A stretch of 64,000 nt of DNA from G963720515 sp963720515. GTDB taxonomy: Bacteria > Actinomycetota > Thermoleophilia > Gaiellales > Gaiellaceae. The stretch covers positions 2,170,001 to 2,234,000 of the forward strand of contig OY970397.1 of assembly GCA_963720515.1 (NCBI GenBank). Direction: 5' to 3'. Positions 1-8,213 of the stretch are shown here, in pieces. The notes below the pieces were generated by a model that saw only the letters and a list, made by a program, of their open reading frames with translations, was not told where the DNA came from and made no database searches. A program made the translations under genes and the position numbers. The first letter of the stretch is position 1; the number at the start of each line of letters is the position of its first letter.

Positions 1-2
1 AC

Positions 3-470
3 GAGCTCGCCGTGCAGGTGGACGGCGACGGCCAGCACGACGCGGCCGAGCTCGCCGCGCTCATCGCGCCGATCGTCGCGGGGGAGGCCGACCTCACCGT
101 CGGCTCGCGCTTCGCCGGCACGGGCGAGTACCGCGCCCCGTTCGCGCGCAGCCTCGGAATCCGCCTCTTCGCTCGCACGATCTCCCGGATCACGGGTCAG
201 CACCTGACGGACACGACCTCCGGCTTCCGCGGCGCGAACCGCCGTGCGATCGAGCTCTTCGCCGCCGACTACCCGCACGACTATCCCGAGGTCGAGACGA
301 CCGTCATCGCCGTGAAGGAGCGCCTGCGCCTCGTCGAGGTGCCGGTGACCATGCGCGAGCGCGCCGCCGGCCGCTCGTCGATCACCGCGGGCCGCTCGGT
401 CTACTACATGGCGAAGGTCATGCTCGCCCTCTTCGTCGGGCTCTTCCGCGCGCCGAGGGTCTCGTCGTGA
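3..470 (+). CDS. GT2 family glycosyltransferase, C-terminal part
   Basis: The gene enters from outside the window; reading is open from base 3. It begins just before a DGDGQHD motif, the nucleotide-sugar/metal-binding DXD signature of DPM1/DPG-type GT2 enzymes, followed by TVGSRF and DTTSGFRG, all typical of polyprenyl-phosphate sugar transferases. The remaining 155 codons hold the second half of the GT-A fold; no membrane segment is obvious. Such enzymes transfer a sugar from NDP-sugar to a lipid phosphate at the cytoplasmic membrane face. Its TGA overlaps the GTG of the DUF2304 gene by 4 bases, a pairing common in bacterial polysaccharide loci. The exact sugar and acceptor cannot be read from sequence. 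Confidence 0.85.
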   Translation, partial: ELAVQVDGDGQHDAAELAALIAPIVAGEADLTVGSRFAGTGEYRAPFARSLGIRLFARTISRITGQHLTDTTSGFRGANRRAIELFAADYPHDYPEVETTVIAVKERLRLVEVPVTMRERAAGRSSITAGRSVYYMAKVMLALFVGLFRAPRVSS

Positions 471-952
471 CGCCGTTCAAGGTCTCGCTCGTCGCCGCGC
501 TCGTCTCGTTCGTGCTCCTCGCGATCGTGCTCGAGCTGATCCGAAGCCGCCGTCTGCGCGAGCGCTACGCCCTGCTCTGGCTCGTCACCGCCGGCGTGAT
601 GATCGTGCTTTCGCTCTGGCGCTCCGGTCTCGACACGCTCGCCGGCCTCGTCGGGATCTCCTACGCGCCGTCGGCGCTGTTCGCGGTCGCGGCGATCTTC
701 ATCGTCGCCGTGCTGCTGCACTACTCGACCGTGATCTCGCGCCTCTCGGACGAGAACGCGATCCTCGCGCAGCGGCTCGCGCTGCTAGAAGCCGAGACCC
801 GCGGTGACCGGCCCGGGCACGAACTCGAGGCGGTCGACGCGGAAGCCGACGAAGCGCGGGTTGGCGGTGCTGCCGTCGAGCAGCTCCACCCGGTTCGTCG
901 AGACGTCGAGCCCCTGCGCCGCGTCGCGGGCGGGCAGCTCGAGCACGACTGA
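467..952 (+). CDS. DUF2304 small membrane protein with run-through C-terminus
   Basis: This is a three-helix membrane protein of the DUF2304 family (residues 1-105: hydrophobic segments near 5-22, 38-55 and 72-92, then a short coiled stretch SDENAILAQRLALLEAE). These proteins accompany DPM1-like GT2 enzymes and are thought to be partner subunits. The GTG start overlaps the preceding stop (GTGA). Family members usually end near residue 110-120. Here the frame stays open to residue 161 and its last 50 codons are antisense to the downstream minus-strand gene, giving a low-complexity charged tail. I suspect a lost stop or one-base error near 785; the true end is uncertain. Confidence 0.7.
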   Translation: MTPFKVSLVAALVSFVLLAIVLELIRSRRLRERYALLWLVTAGVMIVLSLWRSGLDTLAGLVGISYAPSALFAVAAIFIVAVLLHYSTVISRLSDENAILAQRLALLEAETRGDRPGHELEAVDAEADEARVGGAAVEQLHPVRRDVEPLRRVAGGQLEHD

Positions 953-2878
953 GCCGCCCGGCTCGAGCGTCGCGCTCTTCGTCACGGAACCGACGCTCGC
1001 CGTGACCGTGCGCGCCGCCAGGGTGCTCGGCAGCGAGAGCTTCACGCGGTAGACGCCGGCCTGCGCGGACGGCCACGCGCGGTAGTGCAGGTTCCCGGTC
1101 GAGAGCTTGTCGCGGAAGAGTCCGGTCGCGAGCGAGCGCACCTGGACGTCGGCGGGCACGTTCATGAGCGTGAGGCCGGGCCGGGGCTCGGCGACGACGT
1201 TCGCGCCGGCGAGCTCGATCTGCGACGCGTACTGGTTCACGACGAGGCGGCCTCCGGCGAACGGCGCGCCGTCGACGAGGAGCGTGCCGTCGGCGGCGAT
1301 CTCGCCCTTGCCGGCCGCCCATGAGTCGTTCTTCGGCGGCGGCATGTCGAGCCAGATCGGCCGGCCGGCATCGCGGTTCCAGGCCTCGAGCGTCCACCAG
1401 AAATGCGGGGTCGCGCCGGGGAGACCGAGGTAGTCCGCGGGGCCGTAGCCGTCGAGCCAGTCGGCCGGCGTCGCGGCGAACGAGGCTCGCGTCCGCTGGG
1501 TCATCTCGCGGTCGCCCGTATAGGCGAGCGCGCCGGTGCCGACGAGGAGGGCCAGGGCGATCGCGGCCGTCGTCCGGGCCGCGTGCGGACGGAGCGCGAT
1601 CGCGGCCGAGGCGAGCAGCGGCACCGCGGCGAAGACCGTCGCGGCGTTCGCATCCCCGATCCAGTGCGCGAGCTGGCCGTACGCGGAAAGCACGGGCGAG
1701 TCGAACGAGAAGCGGAAGTCGGCGAGCGACGGGAAGGGCACGAGCCAGGCGGCGAGGCCGAGCGCGATCGCGATCCCGGCGTAGACGCGCCGCCACGGCG
1801 CGCCGCGCTCGATGTAGGCGAAGAACGCGACGGCGACGAGCGGGACTAGGTAGATCGCGTAGCGCTCGAGCGGGCGGTGCGACTCCCCGGCCGCGATGAG
1901 GCCGGCCTGGAGGAGGAAGAGCGCGCCGACGCCGAGCGCCAGCCGCGCGAACGCTCCTTCCTCGCGCGAGCGCGGCCGCACCGCGCCGGCGCCGAGGCCG
2001 AGGATCGCACCGGGGACGAGCACCCAGCCGGCCGCGAAGGGGACGAGCACGCCCGTCCACGCGGCCCAGCGCGCGACCTCGCCGGGGGCGAAGTCGAGGA
2101 GCTCCACGCCGGCGTACGTGCCGAGGAGCGCGCTTCCGCCCACGATCGCCGCAACGGCGAGAAGGCCGAGCCCGATCGCCGGGACGGCGTGGCGGCGCAG
2201 CTCCTTCGGGCGCGACGCGAGCAGCACGGCGAAGACGAGCGGGAGCGCCACGAACTGCACGCGCGTGGCGACGGCGACGCCGGAGAGCGCGACCGCGAGC
2301 AGCCCGATCCGCCAGGAGGGGCGCGCGAGCGCGCGCACGAGCACCGCGAAGGTCACGAGGAAGACCGGGTAGGCGAGCGCCTCCGACAGGAGGTAGGAGT
2401 GGTAGACGAGCGCGGGCGCGGCGACCGCGGCTGCGGCGGCGAGCACCGCGTAGGCCGGCCGCACGAGCTGGCGCGCGAGCCAGTACGCGGGGAAGACGGC
2501 GGCGCTCATGACGAGCGCGTTCAGCGCCTTCGCGAGCGCGTAGCTCGTGCCCGCGTCGCCGGCGAGCCAGGCGGGCGCCTGCAGGAGCGCCGGGAGGAAG
2601 GCCGGGAAGAAGACGTGCGCGCCGCGGATCTCGAACGGATGGCCGGCGGCGAAGGCCTGGGCGAGCTTCGAGTGCAGGAGCTCGTCCGTGAAGACCGCGG
2701 GCGTCGCGTGGCCGAGCCCCCACGCCAGGTGGTACGCGGCGGCGGCGAGGAAGACGGCGGCGAGCGCGACCCGCGCGGAGACGCTCCGGCGAGGCCGCTC
2801 CGCCGGGGCCGGGGAGAGGACGAGGGGCGCCGCCGAGCCGGCCGCACGCTCGTCGGCGACGGGCGCGGGCGTGCTCAT
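785..2878 (-). CDS. Polytopic GT-C (GT39/ArnT-like) glycosyltransferase
   Basis: The 697-residue protein has about 10-12 predicted membrane helices in residues 35-500 and a soluble C-terminal third. After the first helix comes TPAVFTDELLHSK, matching the acidic D-E motif in the first outer loop of GT-C enzymes that use polyprenyl-phosphate sugars. The C-terminal 200 residues look like an extracytoplasmic beta-rich domain. It probably transfers a lipid-linked sugar on the outer membrane face, with the neighbouring glycosyltransferases as suppliers. The ATG follows GATAGA by 6 bases, with no ribosome site, so the mRNA may be leaderless. It is divergent from the 2914 gene with only 35 bases between. 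Substrate unknown. Confidence 0.75.
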   Translation of the reverse strand: MSTPAPVADERAAGSAAPLVLSPAPAERPRRSVSARVALAAVFLAAAAYHLAWGLGHATPAVFTDELLHSKLAQAFAAGHPFEIRGAHVFFPAFLPALLQAPAWLAGDAGTSYALAKALNALVMSAAVFPAYWLARQLVRPAYAVLAAAAAVAAPALVYHSYLLSEALAYPVFLVTFAVLVRALARPSWRIGLLAVALSGVAVATRVQFVALPLVFAVLLASRPKELRRHAVPAIGLGLLAVAAIVGGSALLGTYAGVELLDFAPGEVARWAAWTGVLVPFAAGWVLVPGAILGLGAGAVRPRSREEGAFARLALGVGALFLLQAGLIAAGESHRPLERYAIYLVPLVAVAFFAYIERGAPWRRVYAGIAIALGLAAWLVPFPSLADFRFSFDSPVLSAYGQLAHWIGDANAATVFAAVPLLASAAIALRPHAARTTAAIALALLVGTGALAYTGDREMTQRTRASFAATPADWLDGYGPADYLGLPGATPHFWWTLEAWNRDAGRPIWLDMPPPKNDSWAAGKGEIAADGTLLVDGAPFAGGRLVVNQYASQIELAGANVVAEPRPGLTLMNVPADVQVRSLATGLFRDKLSTGNLHYRAWPSAQAGVYRVKLSLPSTLAARTVTASVGSVTKSATLEPGGSVVLELPARDAAQGLDVSTNRVELLDGSTANPRFVGFRVDRLEFVPGPVTAGLGF

Positions 2879-2880
2879 GT

Positions 2881-2913
2881 CGCGTCTATCGGCAGCCGAT
2901 ATCCCTCGCTGTA
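2881..2913. promoter_or_regulatory. Compact divergent promoter region
   Basis: Only 35 bases separate two divergent starts. TATCCC (2900-2905) lies 8 bases before the GTG at 2914, and GATAGA on the minus strand lies 6 bases before the ATG at 2878. Both resemble the TANNNT hexamers in front of other starts here and neither start has a Shine-Dalgarno. Both transcripts would be leaderless. Inferred from position only. Confidence 0.4.
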
Positions 2914-3931
2914 GTGACAGGACGCCGCGTCTCCGTCATCGTCGTCGCCTACCGCTCCGGCAGGGCGCTCGCCCGGTGCCTGGACTCGCTCGCCGGCCAG
3001 GACGCCGACCTCGAGACGATCGTCGTGGACAACGGCGCTTCGGACGGCGAGGTGACCCGTGCGGGCGCTCGCGACGGCGTGCAGGTCGTGTCGCCCGCGG
3101 GGAACGTCGGCTTCGCGGCCGGCTGCAACGCGGGGGCGCGCGTCGCGACGGGCGACACGCTCGTCTTCCTGAACCCGGACACCGTCGCAGCGGACGGCGC
3201 GATCGACGCGCTCGCCTCGACGCTCGACGATCCCGCGGTCGGGATCGCCATGGCGCGGCTGCGGCTCATGGACTCGCCGACGCTTGCTGAACTCCGGCGG
3301 GAACGTCGTGCACGTGGCCGGCTTCGCGTGGGTGGGCGGCTACGGCGAGCCGGTCGAGACGGCGGCGGAGCTCCGCGACGTTCCGTTCGCTTCCGGCGCG
3401 GCGCTGGCGGTTCGCGCGGAGGTGTTCCGCGGGCTCGGCGGCTTCACGGACGAGCTCTTCCTGTACGGCGAGGACCTCGAGCTCGCGTGGCGTGCGCGGA
3501 TGCGAGGCCTGCGCGTGGTCATGAACCCGCGCGCCGACGTCTTTCACGAGTACGACTTCGAGCGCAACGCGGCCAAGCGGTACTTCCTCGAGCGCAACCG
3601 GCTCGTGTTCGTGCTGTCGGCGTTCTCGGGGCGGCTGCTCTGGCTGCTCGCCCCGGTGCTCGTCGCGGCCGAGGTCGCGACGGCTGCGCTGGCTCTCCGC
3701 GAGCACTGGCTCAAGCAGAAGCTCCGCGCGTGGGGCTGGATCCTCGGCCACCCGCGCTGGCTCCGCCGCCACCGCCGCGAGACGCAGGCGCTGCGGCGCG
3801 TGCCCGACCGCGATCTCGCGTCCTACCTGACGCCCGTGCTCGACCCGACGGCGATCTCCGCGCCCGGGCTCGTCACCGCCTGCAACCGGCTGATGGCCGG
3901 CTACTGGCGCCTCGCGCGGCGGGCCCTCTAG
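2914..3931 (+). CDS. GT2 rhamnosyltransferase-like protein (frameshifted)
   Basis: Residues 1-90 carry the GT2 start VSVIVVAYRSG, VVDNGASDG and FLNPDT (DXD equivalent). The frame is lost near 3275-3285. The next frame continues the same family with LNSGGNVVHV, GAALAVRAEVF, GGFTDELFLYGEDLEL (the catalytic ED region) and a C-terminal hydrophobic helix, ending at the TAG at 3929-3931. Together they make a WbbL-like enzyme of about 338 residues that adds rhamnose or a similar sugar to a surface glycan. One inserted base just before TTGCTGAAC explains the break, so I treat it as one gene with a probable sequencing error. The start is a GTG without a Shine-Dalgarno. Confidence 0.8.
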
Positions 3932-3956
3932 TCCCTTTCCGCCGCTGTGGACGAAT

Positions 3957-4066
3957 CGGCGCACATCCGGCGCAGTCCGGTCACAGACACGTGCGGATTT
4001 CTTCGATAGCGTGGGAACTAGGGGAGGGGGCTTAACCCCAGTACCCGCGGGCGTCTATCTGAGTGG
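3957..4066 (+). repeat. Dispersed intergenic element, copy A
   Basis: The core GTCACAGACACGTGCGGA starts at 3980, followed by TTCTTCGATAGCGT, a G-rich hairpin (GGGGCTTAACCCC around 4029-4039) and GCGTCTATCTGAGTG at 4051-4065. The right end reads on the complement as CAGATAGACGC, an imperfect inverted match to CAGACACGTGC at the left. It fills the space between two convergent genes. The same core recurs at 41775, 35011, 44510 (reverse) and 29561 (reverse). Function unknown; see findings. Confidence 0.6.
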
Positions 4067-4681
4067 CTAGCGCGCCTCGCCCGCGACCCGCAGCCCGAGC
4101 GCCACGAGCACGACGCCGAGCGCCGCATCCAACGCCCGCGCGACCCCGGTCCGCCGCAGGACGTCCCCGGCCTTCGCGACCACGAACGCGTACCCGGTCA
4201 GCCACACGAAGGTCATGCAGCAGAACACGAGGCCGAGCCCGAGGAGCGCGGCGAACGAGGTGCCGCCGAACTGCGGCAGGAGGCTGGTGAAGAACACCGC
4301 CATCTTCGGGTTCCCGAGGTTGCTGACGAGCCCCCGCCGGAACGCGAGCGCGCCCGAGAGCCCTCGCACCGGCGCGCCCGCCGTCCGCGCGTGCCCGCGC
4401 ACAGCCGACCAGAGCGCCTGCGCACCGAGAAACACGAGATACGCCGCGCCCGCGAGCCGCAACGCGTCGAACACCGTCTCGGATGCGAGCAGCACAGCAG
4501 CGAGTCCGGCGGCCGTCGCGACCGACCAGACCGCCTGCCCGACGCTCACCCCCGCGGCCGTGAACATCCCGCCGCGGCGACCGCCGCCGAGCGTGTTCCG
4601 GATCGTGAGCGCCGTGTCCTGGCCCGGGGTCATGATCACGAGCGCCGAGACGGCCAGGAAAGCGGCGGCTTCACCGAGCAC
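4067..4681 (-). CDS. LysE/RhtB family amino-acid exporter
   Basis: This is a small polytopic protein of about 205 residues with six predicted helices, as usual for LysE/RhtB. The N-terminal MTPGQDTALTIRNTLGGGRR is the family hallmark (P-G-x-D...R), and NLGNPKMAVFF is the conserved N-P-K motif of the middle helix. It should export amino acids or derivatives by cation antiport; substrate not predictable. I chose the GTG at 4681 because GATAAT, a good -10 hexamer, lies 7 bases upstream. The ATG three codons earlier lies inside that hexamer, and farther upstream starts would run into the divergent wecB. Confidence 0.85.
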   Translation of the reverse strand: MLGEAAAFLAVSALVIMTPGQDTALTIRNTLGGGRRGGMFTAAGVSVGQAVWSVATAAGLAAVLLASETVFDALRLAGAAYLVFLGAQALWSAVRGHARTAGAPVRGLSGALAFRRGLVSNLGNPKMAVFFTSLLPQFGGTSFAALLGLGLVFCCMTFVWLTGYAFVVAKAGDVLRRTGVARALDAALGVVLVALGLRVAGEAR

Positions 4682-4688
4682 GCAAGCC

Positions 4689-4694
4689 ATTATC
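4689..4694 (-). promoter_or_regulatory. -10 element GATAAT of the LysE gene
   Basis: GATAAT on the minus strand ends 7 bases before the GTG at 4681. No Shine-Dalgarno intervenes, so transcription probably starts at or next to the start codon. Confidence 0.5.
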
Positions 4695-4733
4695 CCGCTC
4701 AAGCCGGGCCCGCGATGCGCCGATGCCTGAGAC

Positions 4734-5856
4734 GTGGCCGCTCGTGTCCTCGTGGTCTTCGGCACCCGCCCGGAGGCGATCAAGCTCGCCCCCGTCGTGG
4801 AGGCCCTCGCGGCCGAGCCGCGCTTCGTCACGTCGGTCGCCGTGACGGCCCAGCATCGCGGTCTCCTCGACCAGGTGCTCGACCTCTTCGGCCTCGTCCC
4901 GGACTACGACCTCGACGTCATGGAGCCGGGCCAGGACCTCTTCCACGTCACGTCCGCGGCGCTCCTCGGCCTGCGCGACGTGCTCCGCGACGCCCGCCCC
5001 GACCTCGTCGTCGTCCAGGGCGACACGACCACCACCTTCGTCGGCGCGCTCGCCGCGTTCTACGAGCGGATCCCGGTCGCGCACGTCGAGGCCGGCCTCC
5101 GCACCGGCGACCTCGACTCGCCGTTCCCGGAGGAGGCGAACCGCGCGCTCACCGGCCGCCTCGCCGCCCTCCACTTCGCCCCGACCACCGGCGCGCGCGA
5201 CAACCTCGTCCGCGAGGGCGTGCGGCCCGGCGCGATCCACGTCACCGGCAACACCGCCATCGACGCGCTCGTCCGCATCGCGGCGCGCGTCCGCGAGCAC
5301 CCGGTGCTGCCGCTCGAGCTCGACCCCGAGCGCCGCCTCGTCCTCATCACCGCCCACCGCCGCGAGAGCTTCGACGGCGGCATGGAGCGCATCGCGCGCG
5401 CCATTGCCGAGCTGGCGACGACCCGGCCCGACACCGACTTCGTCTTCCCCTGCCACCCCAACCCGAACGTGCGCCGCCCGGTGAACGCACTCCTCGGCAC
5501 GCACCCGAACGTCCGCGTGATCGCCCCGGTGGACTACGCGCAGCTCGTCACCCTGCTGACGCGCGCGCACCTCGTCCTCACCGACTCGGGCGGCATGCAG
5601 GAGGAGGCCCCCAGCCTGAACGTCCCGGCGCTCGTGCTCCGCGACAAGACCGAGCGGCCCGAGGGCGTCGAGGCCGGCGCGCTCGAGCTCGTCGGCACCG
5701 ACCCGGCGCGCATCGTCGCCGCCGCGACCCGCCTCCTCGACGACCCGGCCGAACACGCCAGGATGGCGCGAGTCCCGAACCCGTACGGCGACGGCCACGC
5801 GGCTCGCACGCATCGCCGCCGTCCTCGCCGACCAGCTCCTCGAGGTGGCCGCGTGA
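4734..5856 (+). CDS. wecB: UDP-N-acetylglucosamine 2-epimerase (non-hydrolysing), frameshifted near its end
   Basis: WecB interconverts UDP-GlcNAc and UDP-ManNAc in the cytoplasm for cell-wall or capsule polymers. Visible family motifs are FGTRPEAIKLAPV at the N-terminus, VQGDTTT, HVEAGLRTGD, PEEANR, ITAHRRES, CHPNPNVR, LTDSGGMQEEAP and LRDKTERPEGV; the catalytic acids lie in the HVEAGLR and DSGG regions. The frame breaks near 5795-5815, after NPYGDGHA. The other frame gives RIAAVLADQLLEVAA and a TGA at 5854-5856, a normal family C-terminus at about 373 residues. As printed, the first frame runs on into the next glycosyltransferase, an apparent fusion I reject. The TGA overlaps the next GTG by 4 bases. 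Confidence 0.88.
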
Positions 5857-7154
5857 GCCCGCATTTCCTCCTCGTCGTCGCCGGCTCGGCGCTCTTCACC
5901 TTCCTCGAGTTCTATCTCCTGTTCATGAACGTCTACCTCTTCGGGATCTCGACGGCGGGCCTCCGCCGGAAGCCCGAGCACAAGATCCTCGTCCCGCTCA
6001 AGTCGTTCGCGATCGTCGTCCCGGCGCACAACGAGGAGCACGTGATCGCCGAGACGGTCAAGAGCCTCCGCGACATCGACTACCCGAAGGAGCTCTTCGA
6101 GGTCCTCGTCGTCGCGGACAACTGCTCGGACTCGACCGAGGAGCGCGCCCGCAAGGCCGGCGCCCAGGTCCTCGTCCGCACGAACGACACCGACCGCGGC
6201 AAGCCGCACGCCGTGCGGGCTGGGATGGAGCACGCGCTCGCCACCAAGCGCCCCGACGCGGTCGTGATCGTGGACGCCGACAACGTCGTCTCCCGCAACC
6301 TGCTCATGGAGTTCAACAGCCGGCTCCTCCAGGGCGAGAAGGTCATCCAGGCCTACCTCGACTCGAAGAACCCCGACGACAGCTGGGTCTCGTCCATGTA
6401 CGCGATCTCGTACTGGATCCTCGCGCGCTTCATCCAGCTCGCCCCGTCGCAGCTCGGCCTGCCGTGCCAGCTCGGCGGCACGGGCTACTGCATCGAGACC
6501 GAGACGCTCGAGCGCTACGGCTGGGACGTCACGTCGCTGACGGACGACCTCGAGTACACGATGCGCGTCGTCCTGAACGACATCACGCCGACCTGGGCGC
6601 ACGACGCGGTCGTCTACGACGAGAAGCCGCTCACGATGAAGGCGTCGCTCCGCCAGCGGCTGCGCTGGATGCAGGGCCACTGGGACGTTGCGACGCGCTA
6701 CACCGGGCCGCTCCTTCGCAAGGCGTTCCGCGAGCGCGACCCCGGCGCGTTCCACTGCGCGATCTACTGCCTTGGCCCGACGCGCACGATCCTCTGGGGC
6801 ATGACGCTCGTCTTCATCTGGATCCCGCTCTTCGCCCCGGACGTGACGTCCCTCGCGATCCACCCGATGCCGGGCGCCTGGTTCGGCCTCGCCCTGAGCT
6901 CGTTCTTCCTGCTCTACCCGCTCCTGATCCTGGCGCTCGAGCACGTGCCGCCTCGCTTCTTCAGCCGCTTCGTGCTCATGTTCGTGTTCCAGCCGACGTG
7001 GATCCCGGTCGCCTGGCTCGGCCTCTTCCGCCGGAAGAAGCAGAACTGGGCGAAGACGGAGCACACCCGCACGGTGACCGTCACGGACGCCGAGCGGAAC
7101 CGGGGGCGCAAGCCGGCCCCGGCGCCTGCGTCGTCCGACTCGCGCGCCGCCTAG
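5853..7154 (+). CDS. Membrane-embedded processive-type GT2 glycosyltransferase
   Basis: The protein of 433 residues has an N-terminal membrane helix (residues 4-25), a GT-A domain (about 45-290) and three or four C-terminal helices. The GT domain shows VVPAHNEEHVIAET, VADNCSDST, the DXD motif VIVDADN, LTDDLEYT (TED-like catalytic acid) and QRLRWMQGHW, the QxxRW motif of processive enzymes such as BcsA, NodC and PgaC. It is therefore likely to polymerise and export a beta-linked polysaccharide. It starts at a GTG overlapping the wecB stop (GTGA), so the two are translationally coupled and may share a HexNAc substrate pool. The polymer is not identified. The C-terminal 35 residues are charged and proline-rich. 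Confidence 0.82.
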   Translation: MSPHFLLVVAGSALFTFLEFYLLFMNVYLFGISTAGLRRKPEHKILVPLKSFAIVVPAHNEEHVIAETVKSLRDIDYPKELFEVLVVADNCSDSTEERARKAGAQVLVRTNDTDRGKPHAVRAGMEHALATKRPDAVVIVDADNVVSRNLLMEFNSRLLQGEKVIQAYLDSKNPDDSWVSSMYAISYWILARFIQLAPSQLGLPCQLGGTGYCIETETLERYGWDVTSLTDDLEYTMRVVLNDITPTWAHDAVVYDEKPLTMKASLRQRLRWMQGHWDVATRYTGPLLRKAFRERDPGAFHCAIYCLGPTRTILWGMTLVFIWIPLFAPDVTSLAIHPMPGAWFGLALSSFFLLYPLLILALEHVPPRFFSRFVLMFVFQPTWIPVAWLGLFRRKKQNWAKTEHTRTVTVTDAERNRGRKPAPAPASSDSRAA

Positions 7155-8206
7155 CTAGGCCGGCGCGGGCACCGGCGCCCGCTCGGCGACGCGCTCCGCG
7201 ATGAACTCCGCGTCCTCGGCCACCCAGCCGAGGAGGGCCGAGCCCCGCGTGTACTGCCACGGGAGGCCGACGAAGTAGAGCCCGGGGACGTCGGTCACCC
7301 CGCGCTGGTGCCGCAGCGTCCCGCCCTCGTCCGTGACCGGCAGGTCGATCCACGAGTGGTCGAGGCCGAAGCCGGTCGCCCAGACGACGCGCGTCCACGT
7401 CGACCTCGGTGCCGTCTTCGAACCGCACCGTGCGCCCTGACGCCGAGACGGCGCGTGGCCGGAGCGTCACGCCATGCCTCGCGGTCTTGCGCGGGCTCGA
7501 GCCGATCAGCGTGTCCCGGTCCTGCATCCGCCGCCCCATCCGCGAGTCCACCGTCCTTCGCATGACGCCGAGCTTCGTGAGCCACCAGAAGAGGTCGCGG
7601 CCGAGCAGCCGCTGCGGGAGCGGGAGTCTGGCGCGAGCCGACGGCGAGGTGGACGTCGTGCGTCGCCGAGAGCTCCTTGGCGATCTGGTAGCCGGTGTTG
7701 CCGCCGCCCACGACGAGCACCGTCCCGTCCGGGAGGTCGCCGGGCGCGCGGTAGCCGGCGCTGTGCGTCTGGACGACCTCGGGCGCGAGCCCGTCCGCGA
7801 GCGCCGGGATGCGCGGCGTCTGGAACGGCCCCGTCGCGACCACGACCTGGTCGGCCTCGATCGTCCGGTCGTCCAGCTCGAGCGTGAACGCCGCCGTCGC
7901 GTGCGCGAACCGCGCGGACCGCGCTGCCGAGTCTCGACCGGCAGGTCGAACTCCTGCCGCGTAGCGCTCGAGGTAGGCGATCACCTCGTCGCGCGTCGGG
8001 TAGCCCTCCGGGTCGCCCGGAAACGGCATGCCGGGCAGCGCGTCGTAGCGGCGCGGCGTGAAGAGGACGATCGAGTCCCAGCGCTCGCGCCACGCCGGCC
8101 CGATCGCGTCGCCGGCCTCGAGGATCGTGAAGCCGGCCGGCCCTGCTGCGAGGAAGTGCCCGACGGCGAGGCCGGCCTGGCCGCCCCCGATGACGGCGAC
8201 GTCCAC
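7155..8206 (-). CDS. Flavin-dependent monooxygenase/NAD(P)-binding oxidoreductase (multiply frameshifted)
   Basis: The N-terminus DVAVIGGGQAGLAVG is the FAD-binding Rossmann motif. VVVATGPFQTP and the second dinucleotide motif VLVVGGGNTGYQ (NADPH) follow at the expected spacing, and the C-terminus reads LGWVAEDAEFIAERV to a TAG at 7157-7155. Full length would be about 350 residues, as in single-component flavoprotein monooxygenases of the FMO/CzcO-like group. Frame changes occur near 7395, 7620-7680 and as a compensating pair at 7925-7955, so the gene is broken as printed; both frames around each break encode family sequence. It begins 7 bases after the multicopper oxidase stop and is probably cotranscribed with it. 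Substrate unknown. Confidence 0.72.
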
Positions 8207-8213
8207 CGCGGCG

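Noticed and set aside
785..952. Long C-terminal tail of the DUF2304 protein as a real domain
   Set aside because: It is antisense to the well-supported membrane glycosyltransferase gene and has the low-complexity composition of a shadow frame.
4734..7154. One 806-codon open frame apparently fusing wecB to a membrane glycosyltransferase
   Set aside because: A frame change near 5805 hides the real wecB end; the other frame supplies the normal C-terminus and a TGA overlapping a GTG start. The fusion is an artefact.
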